Made by a program: the position numbers and the translations under genes
Shown: positions 21,774-32,569 of the stretch, one piece after another
How the letters are laid out: each line of letters opens with the position of its first letter
Numbering within the stretch: the stretch's first letter is position 1
The notes under the pieces: generated by a model
Seen by the model: the letters and a program-made list of their open reading frames with translations, nothing else
Databases searched by the model: none
Told to the model about the DNA's origin: nothing
Source of the DNA: Aquilaria yunnanensis
Taxonomy: Eukaryota > Streptophyta > Magnoliopsida > Malvales > Thymelaeaceae
Assembly: GCA_039654915.1 (NCBI GenBank)
Contig: CM077599.1
Location: 13,146,501 to 13,210,500, forward strand
Direction: 5' to 3'
DNA: 64,000 bases

Positions 21774-23935
21774 TTAGAGGTCAGGACTGTAGCTTCTTCG
21801 ATGGAAAAAGGAGCAGAGAGTGCCAGATTGGGGAGAAGTAGAAGATGTGATAAGAAAAGTGCCCAACTGAGACCAGCCATAGCCTCGCACCTGCTGTCCA
21901 ATCCTAGTGCGCAGAGACTTTATTTAAGAAGACCAAACGAAAGACTCCGCTTGCTTTATCCATAAAAATATTCCTCCGAAAAAAAAACGACAAAAATTTA
22001 TGGACACTGAATAAAAGTAAGTCCAACAAACAAAGTTTTGTACACACCTGTTCACGCTCGCAATATGCTTCCGAATTATGACGGTTACTGTTCATGGACA
22101 GTACTCACACAAACGCATTTCTTTCCCCGATCGAAACGGCGTCGTTTGTTTGTCTGTTTTTTTTTTTTTTTTTGGTGTTTTTGGCACGCTTTTCCCAGTT
22201 TATCATCAGTCACGTCTTTTGGCCCCTGAATACTTCACTCCCCCACTTTCGCCAGGTGTCTTTTGGCCCCTGAAATTTTGGGGACATTAATGGCTGAGAG
22301 CAACATTACAGGGAATGACAGTGAATTGTTCCAAAGTTATCACGCACAAAATGTTTGTGCTTCTATTGTACTCGGAACTTTTTTACATGGGCTTGATTCA
22401 AAGTTTCATTTAGTTGAAGTAAACGCACAATTTGCACTATGTATGATTGTTCAACTCTTAAAAGATATTATGGATGCGATGTTGCCTTCCATGTGATTCC
22501 ATTTTCATACTGGGTTCCCTTATGAGTCTTAATTCCCAATTGATGACATACAAATATAAAATATCATTGAGAATTAAGGGTTCAATATGCTTTAAAATTT
22601 TAAAAAATTATTATATAGTTTTTTGAATTTTAAAGTATTTATAAATCTTAATTCTCAATTCATGATATATAACATAGGAATTGATAATCAAGTTTTACAT
22701 ATATCTTAAAATTTAAAATTCTTATATGTATTTTCAAAACTTTCAAGAATTTATCAGTCCTAATTTTCAATTCATGCAATAAAATACGATCAAATGAGAA
22801 TTAAGAATTAACACGAAGATCATTCTCTATTATGCTTTTTGAATTATTGTGGTTTTCTGCTCTGAAATACCCTTTCTACTGTGTGTTTTGCCTGATGATT
22901 TGAATCTCCCAATTTGGAGGTATTATTTGATTGTAAATATATTAATATTTTTTCTATTTCACTTTTTTTGTCTCACTTTATTGGGTATTTTATTTGTATT
23001 TTTATTGTTATGCTTTTTAGGTCCATTTCAATTTTGTTCTTGGTCTCATTGTTTTGTCTTCCATCTATCATCTCACCATGCAAGTGAAATTACATTTATT
23101 TTTTTCCATTTGTTATCTTTAATGATTTTTTTATAATATGTAAGTTTGTCTTCAGTTGATTTTATTTGTATTCAAATTTTAACCGATGTTACAATGGGTA
23201 TTATCTTTTTATGTCGTTCTATTAGTGACAGGACATTAATGACATTAAACAACTTTGGGATCATAACGGGGTGGATTGGGCATGGAGCTGCCACTGCCCC
23301 CACCACCGCCGTCACCACCTGCCTGCGAAGGCTGACGAGTAAAATATCATACCCGTGCCCATCACCTACTAGCTGCAAGTTACCCACGGATTACCCACTT
23401 GACAAAGCAGGTGCAAACACATGTTGCTCTACTTAGCCCTTTGATGGTGATGGTGTGATGAGGTAAGCACTGCATCATTACCAGTGATTGAGAAGGAGGT
23501 GCAACGTAAGGCAAATTTGTTTTGAGGCTAAAGAAGAAGAAGAAAAAAAAAAGACAACAATTAAACGAGAGAGATGAGTTTAAAGAAGAAGAAGTTGAAC
23601 AGGAGGCTAAAGAAGAAGAATATGAACAAACGAGAGAAAGGATGCCAAAGGAAAAGAAGACGAACAAACAACTATGGGCTAAAGAAAAACGGTGGTCTAG
23701 GAAAATATCTAGGGTTTAGGAATATATTTATTGTTAATTCACACTTTGACCCCTTGAGTTATTTATTTTTTTTCATATTACTCTATTATTTTGAAAAGTT
23801 ACAATTAAGTCATTGATAGATAAAGGAAATTTGTGTTGAGCGGGCATGGTGAGTTTACCAAAGAGGCAAAATCAAAATCCATAATGGGTAGATGGGTGTA
23901 ACTTTCACCAAATATTCACATCGCAACCCATTAGC
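21774..23935. repeat. Tandem duplication, copy 2 (2.2 kb)
   Basis: This is a second copy of 19439-21773, joined directly to it. It lacks roughly 275 bases present in copy 1 at about 19920-20200 (the text jumps from CGCCAGGTGTC to TTTTGGCCCCTGAAATTTTG) and has gained an AAGAAGAAG-rich expansion at 23525-23625. Its right limit lies near 23935, where likeness to copy 1 ends. Confidence 0.85.
21777..21880 (-). pseudogene. Duplicated amidase 5' fragment (signal peptide region only)
   Basis: Reading minus from the ATG at 21880 gives a near copy of the first 33 residues of the amidase at 19546 (MAGLSWALFL, then SAPFSIEEATV). One base is missing relative to the parent in the GGACTGTAGC segment (GGAACTGTAGC in the gene), and the homology stops at the duplication joint at 21774-21777. 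The copy therefore has a promoter and signal-peptide coding region but no amidase domain. It may be transcribed into flanking DNA. Confidence 0.8.
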
Positions 23936-25080
23936 CGAGTATCCGCGAGTTACGAATTTCACCCTACCCACTGTGATCCTTATCTTGCGTTTATCAATTT
24001 GTGGTCAAACCCTTCTTTTGGACCTTGAATATTTTACTTCTGCCATAACAGTCCCAACCTTTCACCTGCTATCATGAGCTAGAGTGAAGATCGTTTGAAG
24101 CCTGCGATAAGATTGGAAGATCATAAAGTTTGGGGACCATTACTAGCCAAAACCAACATTACAGGGACTGAAATTGTTGTTTTTCCAATTTTATGACAAG
24201 TCCGTATGTTGCACTCCGTTTCAATTTCTTTTGGCCTTTCCTGGGGAATGGTCAACTCCCTCTTTTGGTCGTTAAATATATCACTTCTGCCACAATGACC
24301 CCTTACTTTTGCAATCTATTGTGAACTTCTAGAAAAAGATGAAATTTGGATGGCCTGTTTGTAAAATTTAAAATGCTAGGGCCTAATGAAAGAAGAGATA
24401 AGTCATGGCTTTTCTAGGGTTTACCATGCATCCGCTCAAAGAATATCATAACGTGTTAATTGCGTTTGTGACACATAACATTTTTCTATTATCCTATTTT
24501 AAAGTCCAACCTCAAAACATTATATGGGAAGTCCCAATGTCAATTTTTTATTCCATTTTAAACATTTGGAAGATGGAAAGCCTTAAAATTGATAGGATCA
24601 GCAGTGTGGTACAATTTATTACGGTGGCATAATGAATCACCAATTATAAATGATGTGTAAAAAATAATAATAATAATAAATTGGTATGATGATGTGGAAT
24701 GAAAAAGAAAAAATGATGATGATGTGGAGAAGAAAGGAAAAATGGGGAAAAAAAAGTGAATGCAAATTCGGTGAAGCTCTCCAATGAAGTCTAGATGATT
24801 CGATTGCCTGGGTCGATTCCATTGCCTGAATGGTAAATTTCTGGTCAAAAACTCGTAATCTCTAAGTTGTTGCTTGGGTCGATTTGATTGCCTGGGTTAG
24901 TGGAGCACGGGTCGTCAAATGAGCGTTGAAGCACTAGTGGATTGGCCTGAATTGCCGTACTAGTGGGGTACGTGGCCGGGGAGTTGGAGTTACGAAGGCT
25001 AAGTCTTGTGGTGGCATGAGGCAGAGGTAGGATTGGTTTATGGTGGCGGATGAGGGGTTGGCTAGTGAGGCAAGAAGGTG
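23936..25080. other. Intergenic region with older copies of the duplicated text
   Basis: No gene was recognised. 23990-24320 holds two degenerate tandem copies of about 260 bases (TTTTGGACCTTGAATATT, TTTTGGTCGTTAAATATA), also related to 20070-20140 in the duplicated segment, so this locus has been duplicated more than once. 24662-24735 is rich in ATA and GAT repeats. The remainder is non-coding. Confidence 0.5.
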
Positions 25081-25088
25081 GGTATCAA

Positions 25089-25513
25089 CAGTGGCGAATC
25101 CAGGATTTTTGGTTCGGGGGGGCAAGCCCGGAGGAGAGTCGGCGGAGCCCGGAGGAGAGAGACGACGTCGCAGTTAGGTAAAGCTGTAAATTGGGACTAA
25201 TTCACACTAATTCAAAGATCAAGGAGCAAATCATACGAGTTTGAAACGTTTGAGGACTAATAGTGCATTTAGGCCATTTTAGAATATCCCCTTAATGTAA
25301 AGGGAATAACTACTCACTGGGTCCCTAATTTCTTCATAGCCTACCTTATTGCCCCCCCATCTTTATATTTTTCCACAATATTTGGGGGGGCAAAATGCAC
25401 ACACAATCCGTAACTTTTAACAAAATTCTCAAATTAATACCTCATATTTACGTTTTTCCAAAATTCCCGGGGGGAACACCCCCCCCCCCCAGCAACACGT
25501 AGCTTCGCCACTG
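25089..25513. mobile_element. hAT-type MITE (425 bp), perfect 8-bp target duplication
   Basis: The ends are CAGTGGCGAA at the left and TTCGCCACTG at the right, a perfect 10-bp inverted repeat, followed inward by G-rich and C-rich runs on the matching strands. The 8-bp sequence GGTATCAA flanks both sides (25081-25088 and 25514-25521). An 8-bp duplication with CAGNGGCG ends is the signature of hAT elements. No coding frame lies inside, so it depends on a transposase supplied elsewhere. The element interrupted a segment that reads GGTGGGTATCAAGGACAAG without it. Confidence 0.92.
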
Positions 25514-25521
25514 GGTATCAA

Positions 25522-26859
25522 GGACAAGCTAGTCGATGGCAAAGAAGGGATTGACTGGTAGACGAAGACAAACTGTGTGAGATGAAGGTGTCAGACTGTG
25601 TGGCGTTGGGCTTGTGGGCAACGGTGAGTTGAGGGTTGTGAGTCTTGAATTTCAAAAAATTTTCATATTTTTTTTTGTTAGTTTTCTATCCTGCCTACAT
25701 CATTGCCAACAGTTGATTATTGTACCACTATGGTAAATCACTCCATGTTAGCATGCCACATGGTCAGTTCTATCAATTTTAATGTTTTTTGTTTTCCAAA
25801 ATTTTAAAATGAAGCAATAAATTAAGGTTGAAGATATTCTATGTAAAATTTTGATATTAAAGTTCAAAAAAAGACTATTATAAAATATTAGGGGTCATGG
25901 GTGCAATTCACCTATATTATAACAGAAGCAGGGAGAGAGAGATGACAGTGGGCGCGGTGGGTCTTATTTCCTTATTTTTGCTGTTAAGGAACTCCCATCA
26001 AGAAGTATGGTGAAGGAGGCGAGAGAGACATGACGGTGAAGGAGGCCGGAGGCTTCACTTTGATAGAGGAAGCGAAGATTTTGGGCCCATGCTGTACAAT
26101 TAAATCTTTTATGCTATTTTGACCTAGTTAGTGGAGCTGTGTAGTTTTTAAGTTTTTAATTTTTCATGTTTTATGTGACTCGATCATTAAATATGTTTTT
26201 ATTGGGATTTCAGATGATTTTATCTTCTCAAACTCAAGACGTTATTTTATTAATCATATTAAATACCAAAAACCCTTTTCTTTCATTCTTTGATTATAGT
26301 TTTGATTAGATGAATTTTGATTAATTAAAACAAGTATGCAATTTGCATTATGCATTATTGTTAAAACATTTCATTTTATCACTAATTCATTAATAAGTAA
26401 AATCTAGAAAAATTTATACATATATATTGTATAACGTTGTCCTGCACTATAAATACCATAAATCATTTCCTTTTCTTAGTGGTTTCAATTGAATTGGTCA
26501 ATGAAGATGTTTTGATTATTTTGCATTTGCAACCTTTTATGCTTTTTTGATAATATATAAGTAAATCTTCAATTAACTATTCTGTATGTTTCCAATTATT
26601 TGTACTCAGCTACAAGAAAAGAATCGAAGCCAAAGAATGTAACTTATGCTTCACTCCACCGATTAACAAAACAGCAGAAAGTTGGAAGGGATAGTCTTTA
26701 TGTACTTCCGCCATATATGGTCATCAGATTCATAATTAATTAAGCTCGTGATTGCGATACAGGATTTGAGTAACGATAAAGAATAACAAAATCCAAGTGA
26801 CTGCAGTTTTGCACGGTTAACGTTTAAAGGGAAAGGTCGAATCCAAAGCCATTGCTCCA
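25522..26859. other. Intergenic region downstream of the second amidase
   Basis: No gene was recognised. The sequence is AT-rich with a short G-rich segment at 25930-26090 (GGGAGAGAGAGATGACAG, repeated loosely as GCGAGAGAGACATGACGG). The 3' untranslated region of the minus-strand amidase lies at the right end. Confidence 0.5.
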
Positions 26860-28973
26860 TCACACACTTCCAAAAAGAAATTGCGTATTCATCTCTAGTG
26901 ATCCAGACAAGGGGGGTTTCCTTACCATGGTAGCATGTTCGAAAGCATAAGCAAGCTCGATCAGTTTTGGTTCTGTACCCTTCAACCCTCCAAAACAGAT
27001 CCCAAAAGGCATCCCGTCTCTGTCATATCCAGCCGGAACTGTAATCCCCGGATGTCCTCCTATTGCTAGCACCGGAATTGCCCGAGTTCCTGGCGCCACC
27101 AATGCGTCCAGGCTATTCTCTGTCATTAGTTTCTCAAATCCGTTCCTGGATAATCTTTCCATCAATGCAATCGCCTCTACTTCTTTCTCTCCAAACCCCA
27201 TGGTCTTCTCTGAAGCAATAAATGTGTTCTGCCCATATTCTTTCATCTTCTCCTGCACACGCCCACCATATCGTTCAATTCCAACATTGAAAATCAAAGG
27301 AAAGGATTACTTTCTGCGAATCAACATACCAGCTCAGAGTTGCGTTCATTGTAGGCAATAATGTCAGCAAGTGACCTCACAGGAGAAGCTGCAAGCTCCT
27401 TCAGGTAATCATTTAGGGAGAGCTTGAAACTGGCCAGCATGGCAGTCAGCTCACCACTCTTTCCAGAATTACTGATGATACTGATATTTGCAATTTCTAG
27501 ATCATCTACTATGGTTGCTCCTCTCTCCCTGGAGAAATTTCAAGACGGTCAGTTACTTTCTCTAGGTATAAATTTATGTACGCGGAAGGAATGGGTTTTT
27601 TACCTTAAAATGTTTAGGTGGTTTTCAAAAGTTGAGATGACTGTTGCACTAATTGAGTCTAAGAAAGGATGCCTAACCACTCCCAACCGCTTCCTTCTGA
27701 TCCCATCTGGATTAAGAAACTGCGAATAACCACCGGAGGGTATAAACTTGGATGCCTCTGACGTCGCCTCATCACGAGGATCAAAGCCAACAATAGCCTC
27801 GAGCAAGTGGACGGCATCAGAAACAGTCCTAGCTATAGGCCTAACAAGAGTGTGAGAGGGCAGAGAGGATTTGTCATCGGCTCAATTACATAAACAGGTA
27901 GGTCACGACACATTGCTTGGTACGACCAAATTAGATAGACATGGAGGGCTGGATCGAAGCCTACCCAATGGTGTCATGGGGAGGAAACACGGGGACAACA
28001 CCGGACCGACTGGTCAAGCCGATGGAAGGCTTGAACCCAACAACAGAGTTATGGTCAGCCGGGCAGAGAATGGAACCATGAGTCTCTGAACCAAGTGAGA
28101 CTGTCACCATGTTTGCAGCTACCGCAATGGCCGACCCACTACTTGAACCACATGGATTTCCCGACCGAACATAAGGATTCTGCAACTTATTCGATACAAG
28201 ATTGAGTTAGAACCAATATTACAAATCACTCGTGCATTCTTTATTTTGCGCAAAATCATCTGCCAAAACAACGGCAATTCTGGGTTAATAATTTTTTACT
28301 GGGCAAATCCCGTTACTGGCCTTGATACGATAAGGAAAACTAAACTAGGCCCGCCCAATAGGTAAAATAGGTTGCAAAAGGTCATGGACAAAAGAGAGGT
28401 GACCTGTCCTTGTCCCCCTCGAGCGGACCAGCCATTGGGAACTTTCCCCAGTGCACGAAAAGAGTACCACTCGGTGAGACTGGCCTTCCCCAGTATCACC
28501 GCCCCGGCGCTCCTCAGCTTCTCCACGACGCCGGCGTCGCGTGCTACCTCGGACCCCAGAAGTGCGTACGATCCAGCGGTCGTGTTCATTTTGTCCCTCG
28601 TCCCAATAGTTTCCTTCAGTAGCACAGGAACGCCGTGCATCGATCCCAACGAACGGCGGCCCTTACTGTTTCTCCTCGCCCGATCAGCCTCCGCCGCTTG
28701 ATTCCGGGCGTCTGGGTTGACCTCCAGCACTGCGCGAAGCAAAGGGTTCAATGTCTCGATTTGGGTCAAGTACAAGTCCACGAGTTGGAGAGATGACAGC
28801 TCGCCCTCCGCAAAGGCTCTCTGGATATCTTCGATGGTCGCTTCGTGAAGCTCGAAACCAGCACCGTCGATCGCGATGGCCGCCGTAACGATGATGATGA
28901 TGGCCAAAAATGGATTTGGCGACGAAAATCGCAGAGCTTTCATGTCTTTGACCGTCATTTTGCGGGGACTCAT
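26860..28973 (-). CDS. Amidase-signature family protein with altered active-site motifs
   Basis: Five exons on the minus strand: 28973-28404, 28179-27965, 27840-27604, 27528-27330 and 27252-26860, total 537 residues, with exon phases identical to the amidase at 17694-19546. The ATG at 28973 is the first in frame; the one at 28943 (527 residues) puts the hydrophobic signal-like segment at the very N-terminus and may be the real start. The triad is kept (K120, S202 in CGSSSGSA, S226), but the usual LLKDNI is LLKETI and the usual SETDGS is SETHGS, so two conserved acidic or amide positions beside the catalytic Lys and Ser are changed. The C-terminus is 12 residues longer than its paralogue. Activity or substrate may therefore differ. 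The frame is intact, so it is not an obvious pseudogene. Confidence 0.88.
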
Positions 28974-30643
28974 CCAATTCCTGAAATTCAAGAATCTTGA
29001 AGAAACGAATCCTTTGATCTTGCTGATACAATTTTCTTGATAATCGTATATGGAACAATTTTTCTATTGGAAGGAATCATACTGGTATATCATTTGGGCT
29101 TTAAGCTAAACAAGATTAATATAATGGTAATAAAAAAATGGAGTGTCTTTTACGAGAAAAACTGCAGAATATTAAACATTGCGCTGGGAAATAAATTACA
29201 CAGAAAGCGTCAGGACGGCCCGTTAGGCCCAATAAGGAATTATCTTTGCGTACTCAGCATGGACGGCCAATATGCCCAATAAGAATAGTGTCTATTAACT
29301 AAAGCACTCTCTTTCTGGGCTGAAGCCCGTTTTGCCTTTCCAGGTGCAAGAAATGGGTAACTTGCATAATAGGTTATCTGTTTCTGTTTGATATCTTTTG
29401 GTCCTAAATTATTGAAATAGATCATTTGTGCCACTTTATCTTAATAAAAGATGTCATGAACTTTTGGCTTCGGCACTTCAACCCCAAACTTGCATGAGTT
29501 CCAATCAAGACCTTAGTTTGTGCTTAAATCCAAAACCAAATTGGTTAATAACTTTAAAATGTTTCAATTTTTTTCAAAACTTTTGATTTAAATTGATCAT
29601 AACTTAATTTTGAACTCATAATTTTTTAATATTTTTTCTATATAAATGTAATTGGTATGAACACTTTTATATTTTTATTGATCCATTGGAAATGGAATGT
29701 AGGTGAAATCCTAATTCATATCTATGAATCCATCATGCAGTGATTACACCATAATGTACTTGTTGAAGTTTCTAGTCCTTTTAATATGTGGTGCAGATAT
29801 TTGTATGATACATTAAAGGATAGAGAGAGCAGAAGATTGTGACAAAGAGTCTTCAGGATTGTTGTTTAATGTCAGATTTAATCATAAAAATTTTAAATTT
29901 GTATCATTTGGGCATGTGAATCATGGTTAGATTAGCGATACGTGTCCTCACATTAATGGCCTAATTAAACTAAGATCCTTTCATATGTGTTGTGCTCGCT
30001 TTTACTAGCTACATCTTTAAAAGTTACAATCATCTCTGTATATAAAAGTTTATGCTTACAATGATTGTTTACCTCTTTCTTTTGTTATACGAGTTATTGG
30101 GTGTTAATATTGTAGATTAGGAGCTTATGCTTATTGTAGCTATCCATCATTGTGTTGGTGAAGTGCATTTTGATATGGATGTAATTACGGTAAAGAAAAC
30201 TTGAGAGGATAATGAGATATTTGAAATGCTTTTATTCATTCCGCTCAAATGAAGATTTTGATCAAGCTCATTTTATTGCAGTTGAAACTTTTATTCTCCA
30301 AATTATACAGTTTACTAATATTTGTAAGTTACTAATAATTGCCCCACAGAGTGGGAGTCTTTCTCCTAGTGACTTGTTTTTGTTTTTGTAAATGAAAAAT
30401 GGTTACTATTTAAATGCTTTTGTAAGATTCACCCTCCTTATTAATTAGAATATTTACAGTTATCAGTAATTGCAAGTTTCACTTGAGGGATACAGACAAG
30501 TTTGAAAAATAGAGAGAACGTTATTGCCAGATTACAAGTAAAGTCAGATAATTCTAACTCGGAGCATAACAGTCATCGCACAACGTACACACACTGATCC
30601 AAATCACAAATTCACGATTCAATCGACTCGGGTAATGAAGATA
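28974..30643. other. Intergenic region between amidase and cyclophilin
   Basis: Contains the 5' flank of the second amidase (left) and the 3' flank of the cyclophilin (right). No TATA box stands out before 28973. The interior is AT-rich with scattered stops and no recognisable product. Confidence 0.5.
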
Positions 30644-31183
30644 TTAAGAGGCCAGCTCAAGAGTTGTCAGCTCACCGCAGTCTGCAATCACAACGGGCTT
30701 GGAAGTTTCGCCGGAATCGGAGCCAACCTCCTCGATGTCCAGCACCACGTGCATCCCATCCACCACGCGCCCAAACACCACGTGCATCCCGTCCAGCCAG
30801 TCCGTCTCATCGCTGCAGATGAAGAACTGCGACCCGTTCGTTCCGGGCCCCGAATTCGCCATCGACACTACCCCTGCCCCTGTGTGCTTCAGCTCGAAGT
30901 TTTCATCCTCGAACTTCTCCCCGTAGATCGACTCCCCGCCGCTGCCGTCTCCGGCAGTGAAGTCCCCGCCTTGGCACATGAACTCCGGGATCACGCGGTG
31001 GAACATGGAGCCCTTGTAGTGCAGGGGCTTGCCGCTGCGCCCGACGCCCTTCTCTCCCGTGCAGAGCGCGCGGAAGTTCTCGGCGGTTTTCGGGACGATG
31101 TCTGCATAGAGCTCGATGACGATCCGTCCCTTGGGCTCGCCGCTGATCGTTATGTCGAGGAATACCTTTGGGTTCGACGCCAT
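30644..31183 (-). CDS. Cyclophilin, single-domain cytosolic type (divergent paralogue)
   Basis: Intronless frame of 179 residues, a peptidyl-prolyl cis-trans isomerase of the cyclophilin family that catalyses proline isomerisation in protein folding. Residues that line the active site and bind cyclosporin in human cyclophilin A are all present: R63 (FHRVIP), F68, Q71 (FMCQGGDF), W129 and H134. The plant-specific loop [14 protein letters not shown] is kept. Relative to the neighbour at 41101-41616 it has altered surface positions (EFMCQGGDF for [19 protein letters not shown] for [10 protein letters not shown]) and a C-terminal extension (TTLELAS). The ATG at 31183 is chosen because the family N-terminus starts there. 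No targeting peptide is seen, so it is probably cytosolic. No clear TATA box is seen upstream. Substitutions suggest relaxed or altered function, but the frame is intact. Confidence 0.93.
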   Translation of the reverse strand: MASNPKVFLDITISGEPKGRIVIELYADIVPKTAENFRALCTGEKGVGRSGKPLHYKGSMFHRVIPEFMCQGGDFTAGDGSGGESIYGEKFEDENFELKHTGAGVVSMANSGPGTNGSQFFICSDETDWLDGMHVVFGRVVDGMHVVLDIEEVGSDSGETSKPVVIADCGELTTLELAS

Positions 31184-31963
31184 CGGTGGTGATTGGTTCA
31201 ACGGAGATGGTGAGTCGAGGTCAATGCTTCGGGGACCTTTATCCCTTAAAAAAACACACACACAGATATGATGGTCGGGTCATGAGGTGCTCAGGGCATG
31301 TGACTTGCGTCGCGGCAAATCCACGCGATCCCAGGCACTGCTTTTTGTGGGCCGAATTTATCGCTGTGGACTGTAAGTTGTGTAACAAGGGCAAAATTTG
31401 TACCAAACTCTTGACTCGCCTAAATATCATAGTTATGTTTCAATTCAGCTCAATCTTATCATTGATAATTCGAATATGGGCAAATCTACCAACAATGTAA
31501 CTAATAGATATACCATTCCATTAAAATGTCCCACACCGTCAGATTAACTAGCAAGTGCAAGAGATATGGGCTCCATCATCTGCTGACTCACATTCAAGTC
31601 ATTCCTTCTTATTTTTCCTCTTTTAAAACCCTTAATATGTAATATAGTGATTCTTGATTAAAGAAAAAAATCTATTAAAATATTCTAGATTATACATTTC
31701 TAAATCGATCCTAACCCTAAACTCAATTAATCCACACAATTGGATCCATTGCGTTTAATTTTAACTTCTTGATGGCTCACGCCCATATCTCTTCAATTGA
31801 AAACACCTAAAGCAGCAAAATATAAATCAATGACAACTCGCTTCCTCTATTAGTGTTCTACTCAAATCTCAGTTCACCATTTTCGCTCATATATGCGACT
31901 CAATATCACCTACTACCAATGTCATGGCTCTTCTTATCAGACAAAATCTTTCCCTCACCAGTG
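31184..31963. other. Cyclophilin upstream region, ending at the copia insertion
   Basis: Includes the promoter of the minus-strand cyclophilin with a short CA run at 31252-31263. No gene was recognised to the right. The five bases before the retrotransposon (CAGTG at 31959-31963) may be one target-duplication copy. Confidence 0.5.
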
Positions 31964-32552
31964 TGTTAGGACCGCGCAACGGGTGACTACTCCAAGAGCA
32001 AGATGATTAGTAAAAATGGCACAAAAAATTTACATGGTTCACCCTTAATTTTAGGGCTACGTCCACAGGACAAACTCCGAGATTTTCTTCCTCTATAAAA
32101 ATAGCAGGCTTACAGAGAGAGAATCTTCTTTAGATACAAAATTCTAAAGGTATGAGATGAACCCAAAATAATGGCACTTAAGTGTTTCCTAAACACCCCC
32201 AAAAAATTATCTCACTATTTTGTCACTCCCCAAAAATAAATCTCTCTTTCACAATTTTCTTTTACTCTCACAATTGAGCAAGCTTTTCACTAGGTGCAAA
32301 AACTGAGAGCGGTAGAAGGCTATTTATAGCCGATGAATTGCCTTCACTCCATTAATTTTGCCACAATTTGTGGCAATTTTTCGCCACCTCCAGCCTGTAT
32401 ATGCACTTGATTTCAATTTTTGCTACTAATTGTTGAAATTGCTCCAACAGGCAGCTGAAGTCTTGGACCAAAACAAGGAGAAATGGAAAGAGATGAGAGA
32501 ATAAAATAATTAAAAAATGAATGCCCCCATGTGGGGAGCGGAAAATCAACCA
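31964..32552 (-). repeat. Copia 3' LTR
   Basis: 589 bases, starting TGTTAGGACC on the plus strand and matching 36639-37230. It carries the same TATA-like palindrome GGCTATTTATAGCC at about 32318-32331. Confidence 0.9.
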
Positions 32553-32569
32553 TCTCCCCTTCCCACCTC
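32553..32569 (-). other. Copia polypurine tract
   Basis: On the minus strand the bases next to the 3' LTR read GAGGTGGGAAGGGGAGA. This purine run is the expected plus-strand primer site of an LTR retrotransposon. Confidence 0.75.

Noticed and set aside
20777..23136. Leu/Phe-rich frame present in both copies of the tandem duplication
   Set aside because: The two copies differ by frame-neutral and frame-breaking changes without coding bias, and the text is AT-rich non-coding DNA.
28974..28991. Longer second amidase starting at 28991
   Set aside because: The first codon there is TTG. The first in-frame ATG is at 28973.
30635..31192. 185-residue plus-strand frame
   Set aside because: It is the antisense shadow of the cyclophilin gene, rich in His, Val and Pro from reverse codons; no family is recognised.
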